This document shows positions 36,267-44,470 of a stretch of DNA of 64,000 nucleotides, piece after piece; position 1 is the stretch's first letter; each line of letters begins with the position of its first letter. A program made the position numbers and the translations under genes. The stretch spans positions 186,001-250,000 of the forward strand of contig NZ_BOSJ01000004.1 of assembly GCF_018403285.1 (NCBI RefSeq), read 5' to 3'. This DNA is from Paenibacillus sp. J45TS6 (GTDB lineage Bacteria; Bacillota; Bacilli; Paenibacillales; Paenibacillaceae). The notes below the pieces were generated by a model. That model made no database searches and had not been told where the DNA came from. It saw only the letters and a program-made list of their open reading frames with translations.

Positions 36267-37367
36267 TCAAATGACTCTCTTTACAAATTGATCGAGGCTC
36301 CAAATAGGATCATCCCAAACCCCTTCTTGTTGGTTGTAATGCCATCTTGTCTTTAAGTGACCGTCTTCTTCCAGTGCTATTATCTGTTTGAATGAAGCAA
36401 TTAGCTCTTTTGCCGTGGGAGAAAGCCATTTTGTTAAAATTAAACAGTCCACGCCGGCTCTTAACTTATCCATTAGGACAGTTTGCAAATGAACATCATT
36501 GAATCCATAACCGATGATTAAAATTGAATCCGATTTTTGAATGCACTCATTTGCCATTTCTCTATGAGCGTTCATTATGGGATCAATAAGGCTCGTTTTG
36601 AATTTTGTGCTGCCAGGTGTGATGATTACAGGTTTTGCTCCATCAATGATTTGATAAGATTCAATGGTTTCGTCATTAATTCTTTGCCAGTACAGTGAAC
36701 CGTGAGGTTTTAATAATCGTACCCTAGGCACCTTTTTGAAATTTGGACCTCGCCGGTCAATGAAAGACGTTGTTCTGTAAATATCTGTTTTTAAGTGATT
36801 TAAATCAAACTTTAATATGTAGGAGCCCTTAAAGCCAGTACAACAGTTCACATTAATTAGATCACAAGCATACTCCACCAGATGATCATAGTTTGGAGTA
36901 ATAATATTGAGTGTAGGATTACTGGGGGATAGGCTTTCAACTAGATGTTTAAGTAATTTAGCAAATGGATAATCACTTATTTGCATTTGAGGAATCAGCT
37001 TATGTGCTTCAGAGTCTTTTCTTTGAACTATTCTGGCTGTTTCTAGTATTATGAAATCAAGTAGTTCATCGCAGATAGTTATTTTATTTAGTCCATCTTC
37101 AAAACCATGTTGTTCGATTAATTTAATGCAATCATCCCACTCAGATAAAAGTTCACGATTCTCATTACAACGTTGAGGTATCATAAATTTCAGATGTTCA
37201 AGTAGTTCGCTCATACCTGGTAATCTCATGGATAGGGATAAGCCTGTACCTACAATGATTGTTGGTTTTTTTCTAATGAAATCTTGCAAGTGAAGTAATC
37301 CTTCTTCAAAGTTCATAAATTCCTCGCTACGAAATGACATTAAAGACTGAGGACTAATATTCGGCAA
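36267..37367 (-). CDS. SIR2-family NADase, partner of HerA
   Basis: 366 residues from a TTG at 37367. The SIR2 fold shows the nucleotide-binding IIVGTGLSLSMRLPGM, NIITPNYDHLVEYAC, the catalytic-type His in LKPHGSLYW, and ILIIGYGFNDVHL. The binding site near the TTG is weak (GTAGGG very close), and internal ATGs at residues 10 and 18 are alternatives. In SIR2-HerA systems this subunit hydrolyses NAD+ to stop phage growth. Upstream lies a 331-nt region with tandem hairpins that may control it. Confidence 0.85.
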   Translation of the reverse strand: MPNISPQSLMSFRSEEFMNFEEGLLHLQDFIRKKPTIIVGTGLSLSMRLPGMSELLEHLKFMIPQRCNENRELLSEWDDCIKLIEQHGFEDGLNKITICDELLDFIILETARIVQRKDSEAHKLIPQMQISDYPFAKLLKHLVESLSPSNPTLNIITPNYDHLVEYACDLINVNCCTGFKGSYILKFDLNHLKTDIYRTTSFIDRRGPNFKKVPRVRLLKPHGSLYWQRINDETIESYQIIDGAKPVIITPGSTKFKTSLIDPIMNAHREMANECIQKSDSILIIGYGFNDVHLQTVLMDKLRAGVDCLILTKWLSPTAKELIASFKQIIALEEDGHLKTRWHYNQQEGVWDDPIWSLDQFVKRVI

Positions 37368-37457
37368 ATCCCTACAATTTTCCTTCTTATATAACAGATC
37401 TAATAACCGAGATTTTTAATAGTTATATTTTTGAGTTACCCAATCACCGAGAAACGT

Positions 37458-37510
37458 TTACCATCCTAAAATTCTGTCCAAACTGATGAACATAGAAACC
37501 GGACAAACCC
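37458..37510 (+). repeat. Imperfect direct repeat, copy B
   Basis: Pairs with 31046-31099. Within it, TTTGTCC (minus strand) and GGACAG form imperfect inverted arms about 20 bp apart. Confidence 0.75.
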
Positions 37511-37542
37511 TATGGGACAAGCACTTTTTAAGCACTTCATCT

Positions 37543-37600
37543 CGGTAGCCGGTTAGGCTACCGATCGGGTGCCTATCTCGTTACCGAGATTTTGGCACCC
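37543..37600 (-). other. Two tandem hairpins upstream of the SIR2 gene (possible attenuator or small RNA)
   Basis: CGGTAGCC (37543) pairs with GGCTACCG (37556-37563). GGGTGCC (37567) pairs with GGCACCC (37594-37600) and encloses ATCTCG-TTAC-CGAGAT. The 13-mer CTAATAACCGAGA occurs at 37400-37412 and 37618-37630, and shorter ACCGAGA forms occur in between. The 331-nt gap contains no gene. Confidence 0.5.
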
Positions 37601-37670
37601 ACGAAGGACAAGCTGACCTAATAACCGAGAAATTGTCCTCTGTGAGAAATGTTAACCGTGACAACTAAAA

Positions 37671-37700
37671 AACCTTCCGTCTTAGTTAAGACGGAAGGTT
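37671..37700 (-). terminator. Terminator of the paired recombinase operon
   Basis: Perfect 14-bp stem AACCTTCCGTCTTA / TAAGACGGAAGGTT, followed on the minus strand by six Ts. It overlaps the stop codon at 37699. Confidence 0.9.
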
Positions 37701-39273
37701 AACAGATTGTTGTTCTTACAAGACTGCTTCTGGTTTGGATAGCTATATCACCATAAGTCACTACTTTCTTGTTATTAATGGTTTTTGGAGTGAATATTGC
37801 TTCAACAACTAAATAGGTAATCATCTTCCGGATATCATTATTATTGCTACCATTAGTCATAACACTCATGGACTTAATATTGCGCGTAATTTCATTTTCG
37901 TTTCCCTCAATCAGTTCGAGATACTGAACTTTCTTGTCTAACTGATGAATTTCTGTTTTAAGTTTATTGATTTGGCTAGTGAGGTGTTCCTTCTGGAGAG
38001 TTAAAACTCGGATCATCTTCGTGTTATCGTCAATGTTTTCAAGATCTTTTACTAATGACGCGAGGCGCTTGGAATGATCTTCTGCCATTTGTAATTGGTG
38101 TTCTGCTTCGGTTAAATTTTTCATGCTCCTAGTCTTTCTATCAGTGACGAGTAAACGTTCTTTTAATAACTCGTTATATACATTCTGACTAACGTCTTCA
38201 AGATTTTGGGTCTTCAAGTCATTTAATACAGCCTCAATGACGGAATGCATCCGATAGGATTCGATTTTATATTTACAAGTCGGGCAGCAATACCATTTCT
38301 CTCCGTAATGTTTGTTACGTTTTTTATCAAATGTGGTTTGGTCGTTACCAATCAAAATACTATTACAGACTGAACATCTCATTAGATTACTAAGAAAGAA
38401 ACTCGTTTTGTACATTTTCGGGTTGAGTTTTCCGGTCTTTCTCTGCTCGAAGATCGCCCAGGTTTCTTTCCATTCATCCAAGCTCATAATGGGCTGGATT
38501 AAGTCACTTTTAATCATCAACCAGTTTTCGATAGGAGTAATTGAATTTCTTGAGCGTTCAGATTTTCGATGGTGAGACATATAACCAGCGTAAAAAGGGT
38601 TTGTTATAATCCATCGTACTGTTGCCTTACCAATGGATTTACTGTATTCATGGGTGATCAGATGGGCAATGGATTGGAAACCTTCTCGATTGCGGTACAA
38701 TTCATACATACGCCGAACTATTATTAATTCTTCTGCGCATTGAGAAAAAGTTTTGTTTACTTTGTCATAGCGGTAACCAAATGGTGCCTTACCGCCAGTC
38801 CATTTTCCTTTTAATAAAATGCTCTTAGCGGTATCGCGTGTACGAATCCGAGTGTTGTCGACTTCCATTTTGGAAGTTCCATCTTTTATCAGATCGACGA
38901 TAAAATCCCCTGAGACATACAGACTCTCAGAGCTAATAACAACAACGGGAATATTGCAACCGGCTAAGGTCATTCGAATCTTCTGATGCTCCATCGGATT
39001 TCGTGCAATACGGTCGTGATGATTAATTAAGACAAAATCAAATTTGCCATCAGTTGCTTCTTTAAGAAGAAGAGAGATTCCCTCACGGTCATCTAACTTC
39101 TTTTTTCTAGCGGATACGCCAGCATCTTCGTATTCACATACAATCGTGCATCCATATTTCTTGGCAAATTCATAAGCCATGGTCCGCTGGGTTTCCATCG
39201 TTTGTTTATCGGTTGAGTGACGCCCATAGAAAGCTCCTCTCATACCAGGTTGTATGATATTATCTAGTGGCAA
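37699..39273 (-). CDS. Large serine recombinase B of a coupled pair
   Basis: 524 residues from a TTG at 39273 that overlaps the end of recombinase A by 14 nt. The N-terminal resolvase domain has the catalytic Ser in FYGRHSTDKQ and the Arg-rich INHHDRIARN; the recombinase domain follows (PFGYRYDK, TNPFYAGYMSHH), then a zinc ribbon with CSVCN and CCPTCK, and a long coiled coil (about 390-470). The in-frame ATG at residue 11 has no binding site. Tandem overlapping large serine recombinases are known from the ccrA/ccrB pair of SCC elements, where both act at one att site. Confidence 0.92.
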   Translation of the reverse strand: MPLDNIIQPGMRGAFYGRHSTDKQTMETQRTMAYEFAKKYGCTIVCEYEDAGVSARKKKLDDREGISLLLKEATDGKFDFVLINHHDRIARNPMEHQKIRMTLAGCNIPVVVISSESLYVSGDFIVDLIKDGTSKMEVDNTRIRTRDTAKSILLKGKWTGGKAPFGYRYDKVNKTFSQCAEELIIVRRMYELYRNREGFQSIAHLITHEYSKSIGKATVRWIITNPFYAGYMSHHRKSERSRNSITPIENWLMIKSDLIQPIMSLDEWKETWAIFEQRKTGKLNPKMYKTSFFLSNLMRCSVCNSILIGNDQTTFDKKRNKHYGEKWYCCPTCKYKIESYRMHSVIEAVLNDLKTQNLEDVSQNVYNELLKERLLVTDRKTRSMKNLTEAEHQLQMAEDHSKRLASLVKDLENIDDNTKMIRVLTLQKEHLTSQINKLKTEIHQLDKKVQYLELIEGNENEITRNIKSMSVMTNGSNNNDIRKMITYLVVEAIFTPKTINNKKVVTYGDIAIQTRSSLVRTTIC

Positions 39274-40708
39274 AATTCTCGACCACCGCCTTTCCTTTGA
39301 AAGGATATCGAAATTTTATACAAAGTGTAGGGGAGTTAAGCTCGATTCGATGAACGATGTCCCGAATAAATGTTGCTCTTTCGCTTTCACTGTAGGAATT
39401 TACTTCGGCAACCAAATCAAGTGAATCTTGTAGTCGTTCCATAAGTTTGAACTGATTCTTTAGATTTTTTAATTCTACGGGATAGTGCTGCTGTAACAGC
39501 TCTTCTCGATGAATGCAATTGATTAGGTGTACAAGTTCGGTTTGTAAGTTTGCCGTTGGGGACTGAAGCCATAATGAGGTATCTTCATAGAGTTTCTGCT
39601 TATATAATTGCAACGCTTCTTGGCTCTCAGAAATAGAACTTTGATAAAACTTAATCAGGTTCCCGTGTGTCAGTTGATATAGTTCAGGAAAGTAGGTCTG
39701 AAACTGTACTGTGACGAATTTTGCACACTCTTCTAGAATCATTTCTTCCAGTAGATCAGGAGCGATTTGGATATAACTATGCTTCTTACAAGTGTAATAT
39801 TTTCTTGCACTTATATCCGCTTTTTCTCTGCCATACATAGCTTGATCGCACTTTCCACAAAATAGAAGATCGTCAAGAATCATAGGGCTTCGGTTAGTTC
39901 TTCGGGATCGAGTTTGGATAAGATTTTTGATTCGTTCCTGTGCCTTAGTCCAAGTTAATTCGTCAACAATACGAAGTTTTTCATTTTCTATCTCAACATA
40001 CTTACCAAATTCCTCGATTTTTCGAATGCCTTTATAAATGGTATTTCCAATCAAACTTTGGATTCGATTGTTTTTCCACTCAGATGGAAACCAGTTATGT
40101 TGATTCATATCTCGAACAAAGTCAGATAAAGTCTTACATTTGGTCTCAATGATTGCATGATACAGTTTATAGATCGTCGGAGCCTGATCTGGATGCTTTT
40201 CATAGTGTTTGTCCTTAACTACATAGCCATAAGCTATCGGACCTTGAGCATGCTTTCCTTGTTTCGTCATCGTATATTTAGTTTCTTTGATGCGCTGAAT
40301 AATCTGATTGGCTTCACGTTGATTGAAACCTGCGATGATCAGCTCGAAGAATTCTCCGGCTGGTGAGTATTGGATAGGGATTTCATTGTCGGCAGTGAAT
40401 ACAACTGTGATTTGCTTTGAACGAAACAGTTCAAATATCTCCATTGACTGTACAACATTTCTAGCTAAACGATCACGCTTATAAACGTAAACCGTTGTTA
40501 CTAGTCCGTTTTCGATGTCGTGAATTAAACGACTTAACTGTGGTCTTTCGTGTATATCGGTCTTTCTTGCTGATACGGCTTCATCCAGATATAGATCGTC
40601 AAATAAGAAGCCTTTCTTTTTGATTTTCTCTAGCGCAAGAGCCTTTTGCATATCAATAGAATGCTCTTGGGTTTTAATAGAAGATCGAGCATACAACACT
40701 GTTTTCAT
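39260..40708 (-). CDS. Large serine recombinase A of a coupled pair
   Basis: 482 residues. The catalytic Ser lies in VLYARSSIKTQE, followed by YKRDRLARNVV and the recombinase domain (GPIAYGYVV, GNTIYKGIRKIEEFG). The zinc ribbon has LFCGKCDQAMYG and YYTCKKH, then a helical coiled-coil region and a short C-terminus. The ATG follows GGAGAGGAG, which is also the end of the small upstream gene, so the three genes 40874-37699 form one coupled minus-strand operon. Size is close to CcrA. Confidence 0.93.
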   Translation of the reverse strand: MKTVLYARSSIKTQEHSIDMQKALALEKIKKKGFLFDDLYLDEAVSARKTDIHERPQLSRLIHDIENGLVTTVYVYKRDRLARNVVQSMEIFELFRSKQITVVFTADNEIPIQYSPAGEFFELIIAGFNQREANQIIQRIKETKYTMTKQGKHAQGPIAYGYVVKDKHYEKHPDQAPTIYKLYHAIIETKCKTLSDFVRDMNQHNWFPSEWKNNRIQSLIGNTIYKGIRKIEEFGKYVEIENEKLRIVDELTWTKAQERIKNLIQTRSRRTNRSPMILDDLLFCGKCDQAMYGREKADISARKYYTCKKHSYIQIAPDLLEEMILEECAKFVTVQFQTYFPELYQLTHGNLIKFYQSSISESQEALQLYKQKLYEDTSLWLQSPTANLQTELVHLINCIHREELLQQHYPVELKNLKNQFKLMERLQDSLDLVAEVNSYSESERATFIRDIVHRIELNSPTLCIKFRYPFKGKAVVENFATR

Positions 40709-40715
40709 CAGCTAT

Positions 40716-40874
40716 TTACTCCTCTCCAGGACTTTGATTAACATGTTCAGAGATAAGTTGTTTCTTTAGCAAGGTGACGTAAAGTTCCATCCATTTGCGT
40801 GCGGAGAGCGGATCGTGAATATGACTAATGGACGAAATTTGAAGTTCAGTAGTACGATTTTTTTTGCGAGTCAA
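40716..40874 (-). CDS. 52-residue protein at the head of the recombinase operon
   Basis: A short frame from TTG 40874 with a strong TAGGAGG site 9 nt upstream. It reads TRKKNRTTELQISSISHIHD, then PLSARKWMELYVTLLKKQLI and SEHVNQSPGEE. It is basic at the N-terminus and helical at the C-terminus. Its stop codon lies within the ribosome-binding region of recombinase A (GAGGAGTAA), so they are coupled. A small partner of serine integrases (directionality factor or recombination accessory protein) is a reasonable guess from position only. Confidence 0.6.
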   Translation of the reverse strand: MTRKKNRTTELQISSISHIHDPLSARKWMELYVTLLKKQLISEHVNQSPGEE

Positions 40875-40907
40875 GATGTTATTCCTCCTAAGGTGGTGTT
40901 AAAGAAG

Positions 40908-41255
40908 ATGAGTAATTTTGGTCAACAATTAAGGCAAATTAGACAGCAGAAAGGGATTGGGCTCAATGAATTTGCAAAAGAGATAGGGGTTTCACCCGCT
41001 TATCTAAGCAATTTGGAAACGGGAAAAACACAGACCATCCAGCTAGAAGTATTAAACAAGCTGCAGCAAGAACTACATATGATCATTACTAAGGATGTTT
41101 CCAGGAATGACGATCCTACAGTGTGGCGTACAGACCGCATCAGTGAATTGCTGTTATATCTACAACATACCAATCCCACTGCTGCTGATTACTTAATGAC
41201 GATGGTGGAGCAAGGAGTTGAGCTATTCACAGCTGGATCATCCGACATCCATTAA
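40908..41255 (+). CDS. XRE-family helix-turn-helix repressor
   Basis: 115 residues from the ATG at 40908 behind AAGGTGGTG; the frame opens earlier without a site. The HTH spans LRQIRQQKGIGLNEFAKEI, GVSPAYLSNLETGKTQTI. It is divergent from the recombinase operon, and only 33 bp separate the two start codons, so each promoter must lie inside the other gene. That layout is typical of a phage-like switch in which the repressor controls excision or integration. The C-terminal 45 residues are not recognised. Confidence 0.85.
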   Translation: MSNFGQQLRQIRQQKGIGLNEFAKEIGVSPAYLSNLETGKTQTIQLEVLNKLQQELHMIITKDVSRNDDPTVWRTDRISELLLYLQHTNPTAADYLMTMVEQGVELFTAGSSDIH

Positions 41256-41334
41256 GTTGTCCTAATCATTGGAAAAGTATTCACCAACATAAATGACTGT
41301 TTATTATAATGAATAACCAGATGACGATAAGGAA

Positions 41335-41367
41335 AGCCTAACTCCTGCAGATGGAGTTAGGCTTTTG
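41335..41367. terminator. Bidirectional terminator after the XRE gene
   Basis: AAAGCCTAACTCC (41335-41347) pairs with GGAGTTAGGCTTT (41355-41367). It overlaps the last codons of the convergent small gene. Confidence 0.85.
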
Positions 41368-41617
41368 GCGTTTCGTCGGTTATGTCTGAGGTTGTATGAT
41401 TCTGCGCCACCATTATTTGATAGTTTGAATAATTATCTCTACCGAGTCTCTGCTGGAGCCATAACTCTGCTGCTGCACGTTTTAGACGAATTTCAAAATC
41501 ATTTAGGCGATTCACTAGAAGCTCTGAGAATGAGTGCTGTTGCAAGCTAGATAATGACGTGAAACTGCTCTGTTCATCTTGATGTTCCATTGTAAAACGT
41601 ACTTTGAGTTGTCCCAT
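41357..41617 (-). CDS. 86-residue protein of unknown function, divergent from recombinase C
   Basis: Starts at ATG 41617 with GAGGTGATGTT upstream; the frame opens at 41722 but the upstream part would overlap the recombinase C start. The sequence is polar and helical (LLVNRLNDFEIRLKRAAAEL). No family was recognised. Its position back-to-back with a serine recombinase makes a role in recombination control possible. Confidence 0.55.
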   Translation of the reverse strand: MGQLKVRFTMEHQDEQSSFTSLSSLQQHSFSELLVNRLNDFEIRLKRAAAELWLQQRLGRDNYSNYQIMVAQNHTTSDITDETPKA

Positions 41618-41673
41618 AACATCACCTCGATCTAATCTATGCAGCAAGGTCGAAGGGACAACCCTGTGAATTA

Positions 41674-41702
41674 TCATATATATAAGAGGACAGGCATAGG
41701 TA
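41674..41702 (+). promoter_or_regulatory. Possible SigE-like promoter for recombinase C
   Basis: TCATATA (41674-41680), 14 bp, CATAGGTA (41695-41702). The -35 and spacing fit the mother-cell sigma factor SigE; the -10 matches only in CATA. The start point would fall at the edge of the ribosome binding site, giving a very short leader, which weakens the case. Confidence 0.3.
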
Positions 41703-41720
41703 TGGACAAGGGGGGAAGTC

Positions 41721-43205
41721 ATGAGCGGGAAACAAAGGAAAAATGAAACTTACAATATCCGTTCTGTGGCTCTGTACTGCCGAGTTTCTACCGATGAGCA
41801 GGCAAGAGATGGTGTCTCTCTGGATGAACAGCAGGAACGGTTAAAAGCGTATTGCCGGGCAATGGGTTGGACAGATCAGGTTCAGCTGTTTATCGATGAT
41901 GGTTATTCAGCTAAAAATTTGGATCGACCGGAGTTAAAGCGGCTGTTGCAGGCAGTAAAGAACGGAAACGTATCTCGTATCATGGTTACCAAGCTCGATC
42001 GAATGAGCAGACGACTGCTAGATTTACTGAATCTAATTGACATGTTTCAAAACTATGAGGTTTCTTTTGTATCCATTAGTGAATCTTTTGATACCAACAC
42101 ACCCTCAGGTCGACTTACTTTGCAGGTTCTGGGAGCAGTTGCTGAGTTTGAGCGAGAACGTATTCGTGAACGTGTGTTTGAAAATATGCTTCACGCCGCT
42201 ACTAATGGAAAATGGCTAACGCAAAGTCCGTATGGGTATGACCTATTGGACAAGTCCTTGGTTATTAATGATAAGGAAGCAGATATAGTAAAGCGGGTAT
42301 ACGATTTGTATCTGAATGGAGGGCTCGGTTTTTATTCCATTGCGAAAAGATTAAATGAGGAGGGTATCCCATCCAGGCAGCGGAAAGAGTGGTCCATTCG
42401 GGCAATTAAGTTGATGTTAACGAATCCCGTTTATAAAGGTACATTGGTCTGGAATCGGAAAGATTCGAGCAAATCGAAGCGTAAAGATAAAGATGAATCG
42501 GAGTGGGTGAAAGTGGAAGACTGTCTGCCAGTTATTATTGAGAAGCCCATATGGGAAAGTGTGCAAAGGCGAATGGGACAGACAACTATGGCTCCAAGAG
42601 CCCAGACAAGTCCTCACCTGTTGGGTGGTATGCTAAGGTGCGGAAATTGCGGGTCGGGCATGAGTATAGGTTTCTCAGGTTCTCCTAATAAACGCTATCG
42701 TGTATATCGTTGTTCAGCGAATAAGAATAAAGGAACTTGTACAAGTAAGCAATATCGTGCCGATCTGGTAGAAAAATGGTTTAAAGATGGGTTGCAGCAG
42801 ATGGTTGGAAATACTCCAGGTATGCTATTAATTATGGCGAAGGAAGCGGTTGTAAAGTCGCAGAAGGATCAGCTTGAGCAAAAGGCAAACACTGCTAAAG
42901 CCAGATATAAGCGAAAAATTGAAGCCTATACCTCGGGCTTAATTGAACTGAGTGACTTAAATGAAGAGAAGGAAAGGCTAGATCAGATACTAGCTGGGCT
43001 TGAGAAGATGGATCATGAGGAATTCGAAGCGATAGATATGGATATTGAGCAGATTCAGACAGAGTTAAACAAAAAAGTAAATAATATAATTAGTGCAATT
43101 GAGTTGCTTCCCGTCGAGCAAGCAAAAGGAATTATTCAAACATTGATAAAATATGTAGTCGTTCACGGAGACGAGGATATCGAAATAAAATTACAACCTC
43201 TGTGA
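41721..43205 (+). CDS. Large serine recombinase C (SpoIVCA/phage-integrase type)
   Basis: 494 residues. The resolvase domain has ALYCRVSTDEQARDGVSLDEQQ with the catalytic Ser, MVTKLDRMSRR and AVAEFERERIRERV. The recombinase domain contains SPYGYDLL and TNPVYKGTLVWNR. The zinc ribbon is MLRCGNCGSGMS and YRCSANKNKGTC; a coiled coil runs over about 385-460. It follows GGGGGGAAG. It is a single-gene integrase with typical length for the family that includes SpoIVCA of the B. subtilis skin element. It is the best single candidate for the spoVR att site, but the A/B pair is also possible. Confidence 0.93.
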   Translation: MSGKQRKNETYNIRSVALYCRVSTDEQARDGVSLDEQQERLKAYCRAMGWTDQVQLFIDDGYSAKNLDRPELKRLLQAVKNGNVSRIMVTKLDRMSRRLLDLLNLIDMFQNYEVSFVSISESFDTNTPSGRLTLQVLGAVAEFERERIRERVFENMLHAATNGKWLTQSPYGYDLLDKSLVINDKEADIVKRVYDLYLNGGLGFYSIAKRLNEEGIPSRQRKEWSIRAIKLMLTNPVYKGTLVWNRKDSSKSKRKDKDESEWVKVEDCLPVIIEKPIWESVQRRMGQTTMAPRAQTSPHLLGGMLRCGNCGSGMSIGFSGSPNKRYRVYRCSANKNKGTCTSKQYRADLVEKWFKDGLQQMVGNTPGMLLIMAKEAVVKSQKDQLEQKANTAKARYKRKIEAYTSGLIELSDLNEEKERLDQILAGLEKMDHEEFEAIDMDIEQIQTELNKKVNNIISAIELLPVEQAKGIIQTLIKYVVVHGDEDIEIKLQPL

Positions 43206-43229
43206 ATCTATACAACATCATGAAGAATG

Positions 43230-43250
43230 CCCCCGCCGAATGGTCGGGGG
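43230..43250. terminator. Hairpin between convergent genes
   Basis: CCCCCGCC / GGTCGGGGG with one bulge, no long T tract. It separates recombinase C from the coiled-coil gene. Confidence 0.55.
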
Positions 43251-43256
43251 TTATGC

Positions 43257-44165
43257 TTATTCCTTTTGGTTCTGAGAAGGTTCATCGCCTAGCATTTCAT
43301 GCAAATCATCGGGATCTTCAGGTAGGTCATTATCCTGTTCCTGCTCGTCTTCTGCGTCATCATAAACATCAGTGAATAATTGTTGTTGTCCACTGACAGA
43401 CAGTGCGGCTTCATCTTTTCTAGGGCGTCCTCTTTTACGAGGTGGTGCATCAGGGTCTTCTTTACTTGGTTTGCGTTGTGCTATTAGAAGTAACTCGGCT
43501 TCTTTTCTAGCAAAATCCGTTTTCAATTGTTCAACTTCTAATTTCTTTTCATATTCCATTCGCAATAGATCGATCTGATGCTGTTGCATCTGGCTTTGTT
43601 GCTTAAGGGCTTGATTATCTTCAGTTAATCGCTGGATTATAGCGGGATAATCTGAAGATTGCCACTTTAAGCGTTCTTGGTTCAACTTCTCGATCTCTGC
43701 TTCTTTTTCTTGCATTGATTTTTTTAGCGTAGTACATAGATCTTCTAGAACGGTGCTTTGTTTCTGTAACTCCGTAAGATTGATTTTATACTGATTTGTC
43801 TGCTCTTTAGTTTCATTGAGTTCGGTTTCTAGCTCCTTACGGAGTTGCTCGCTTTGCTGGAGTTGCTGCTGTATCTCGTCTGATGTTTTCGTCCATTCGG
43901 TTTCTTGATGTGTTGCTTCATCCGCCATTTTCTTCATCATCTGAACGATTGTTTCTTGGATGCGTGTCAGGTTCTGCTCGATATACTCCAGATCGCTGGC
44001 ATAGCGTTTCGTCCCGTCCTCATGTTTTAGATGGTATAAGTCATAGATCGAGAGCAGATGCTGGAACCATTCCTTGTTCGTATCAAAGTCTGAATCCTTG
44101 ATGAGTTGTTCGATTTTCCCTTTCAGTTCAGGTGTGACTTTTACTCCGAAGGTTACATCTGACAT
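43257..44165 (-). CDS. RHH-like, coiled-coil, AT-hook DNA-binding protein
   Basis: 302 residues. The N-terminus VTFGVKVTPELKGKIEQLI resembles a ribbon-helix-helix domain. Residues about 65-225 are an almost unbroken coiled coil rich in Gln, Glu and Lys. An AT-hook (PRKRGRPRKDE, about 240-250) and a strongly acidic tail follow. The arrangement recalls KfrA-type plasmid proteins and nucleoid-associated proteins, so a role in element maintenance, silencing or recombination architecture is inferred. It has GGAGATGTG before the ATG. Confidence 0.7.
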   Translation of the reverse strand: MSDVTFGVKVTPELKGKIEQLIKDSDFDTNKEWFQHLLSIYDLYHLKHEDGTKRYASDLEYIEQNLTRIQETIVQMMKKMADEATHQETEWTKTSDEIQQQLQQSEQLRKELETELNETKEQTNQYKINLTELQKQSTVLEDLCTTLKKSMQEKEAEIEKLNQERLKWQSSDYPAIIQRLTEDNQALKQQSQMQQHQIDLLRMEYEKKLEVEQLKTDFARKEAELLLIAQRKPSKEDPDAPPRKRGRPRKDEAALSVSGQQQLFTDVYDDAEDEQEQDNDLPEDPDDLHEMLGDEPSQNQKE

Positions 44166-44470
44166 ATAACGTTCACATCTCCTTGGATTGGTTAACTGGA
44201 TAACCCATGAATATACTGAGGTTAACCGGTTTTTGAAGTTAACTGTGAAGTCAATTTTCTCGTCATATGTATATGCATGGAATTCTCATAATATGAAGGT
44301 TATTAAGTACAAGATATCGAATTGAATCTACAAATCTGTTACTATTGAACTAGATTTAAAGAATATAAATAGAGTATTAGATAATTTAAATATTGTATAA
44401 CTTTAACGAGTTGATATAACAGAACGTTTGAACAGATGCTTGTGAAAATAATGGATTATGGGGGAGACCA
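44166..44470. other. Divergent upstream region between the AT-hook gene and the GmrSD-like gene
   Basis: No gene. AT-rich DNA with repeated GTTAACC/GGTTAAC-like motifs near 44187-44242 and the 17-mer CTGTTACTATTGAACTA at 44336-44352, which recurs before hsdR at 46708-46724. Confidence 0.5.

Noticed and set aside
37543-37630. CRISPR-like array suggested by repeated ACCGAGA motifs
   Set aside because: The repeats are short, irregularly spaced and in both orientations; no spacer regularity and no cas genes.
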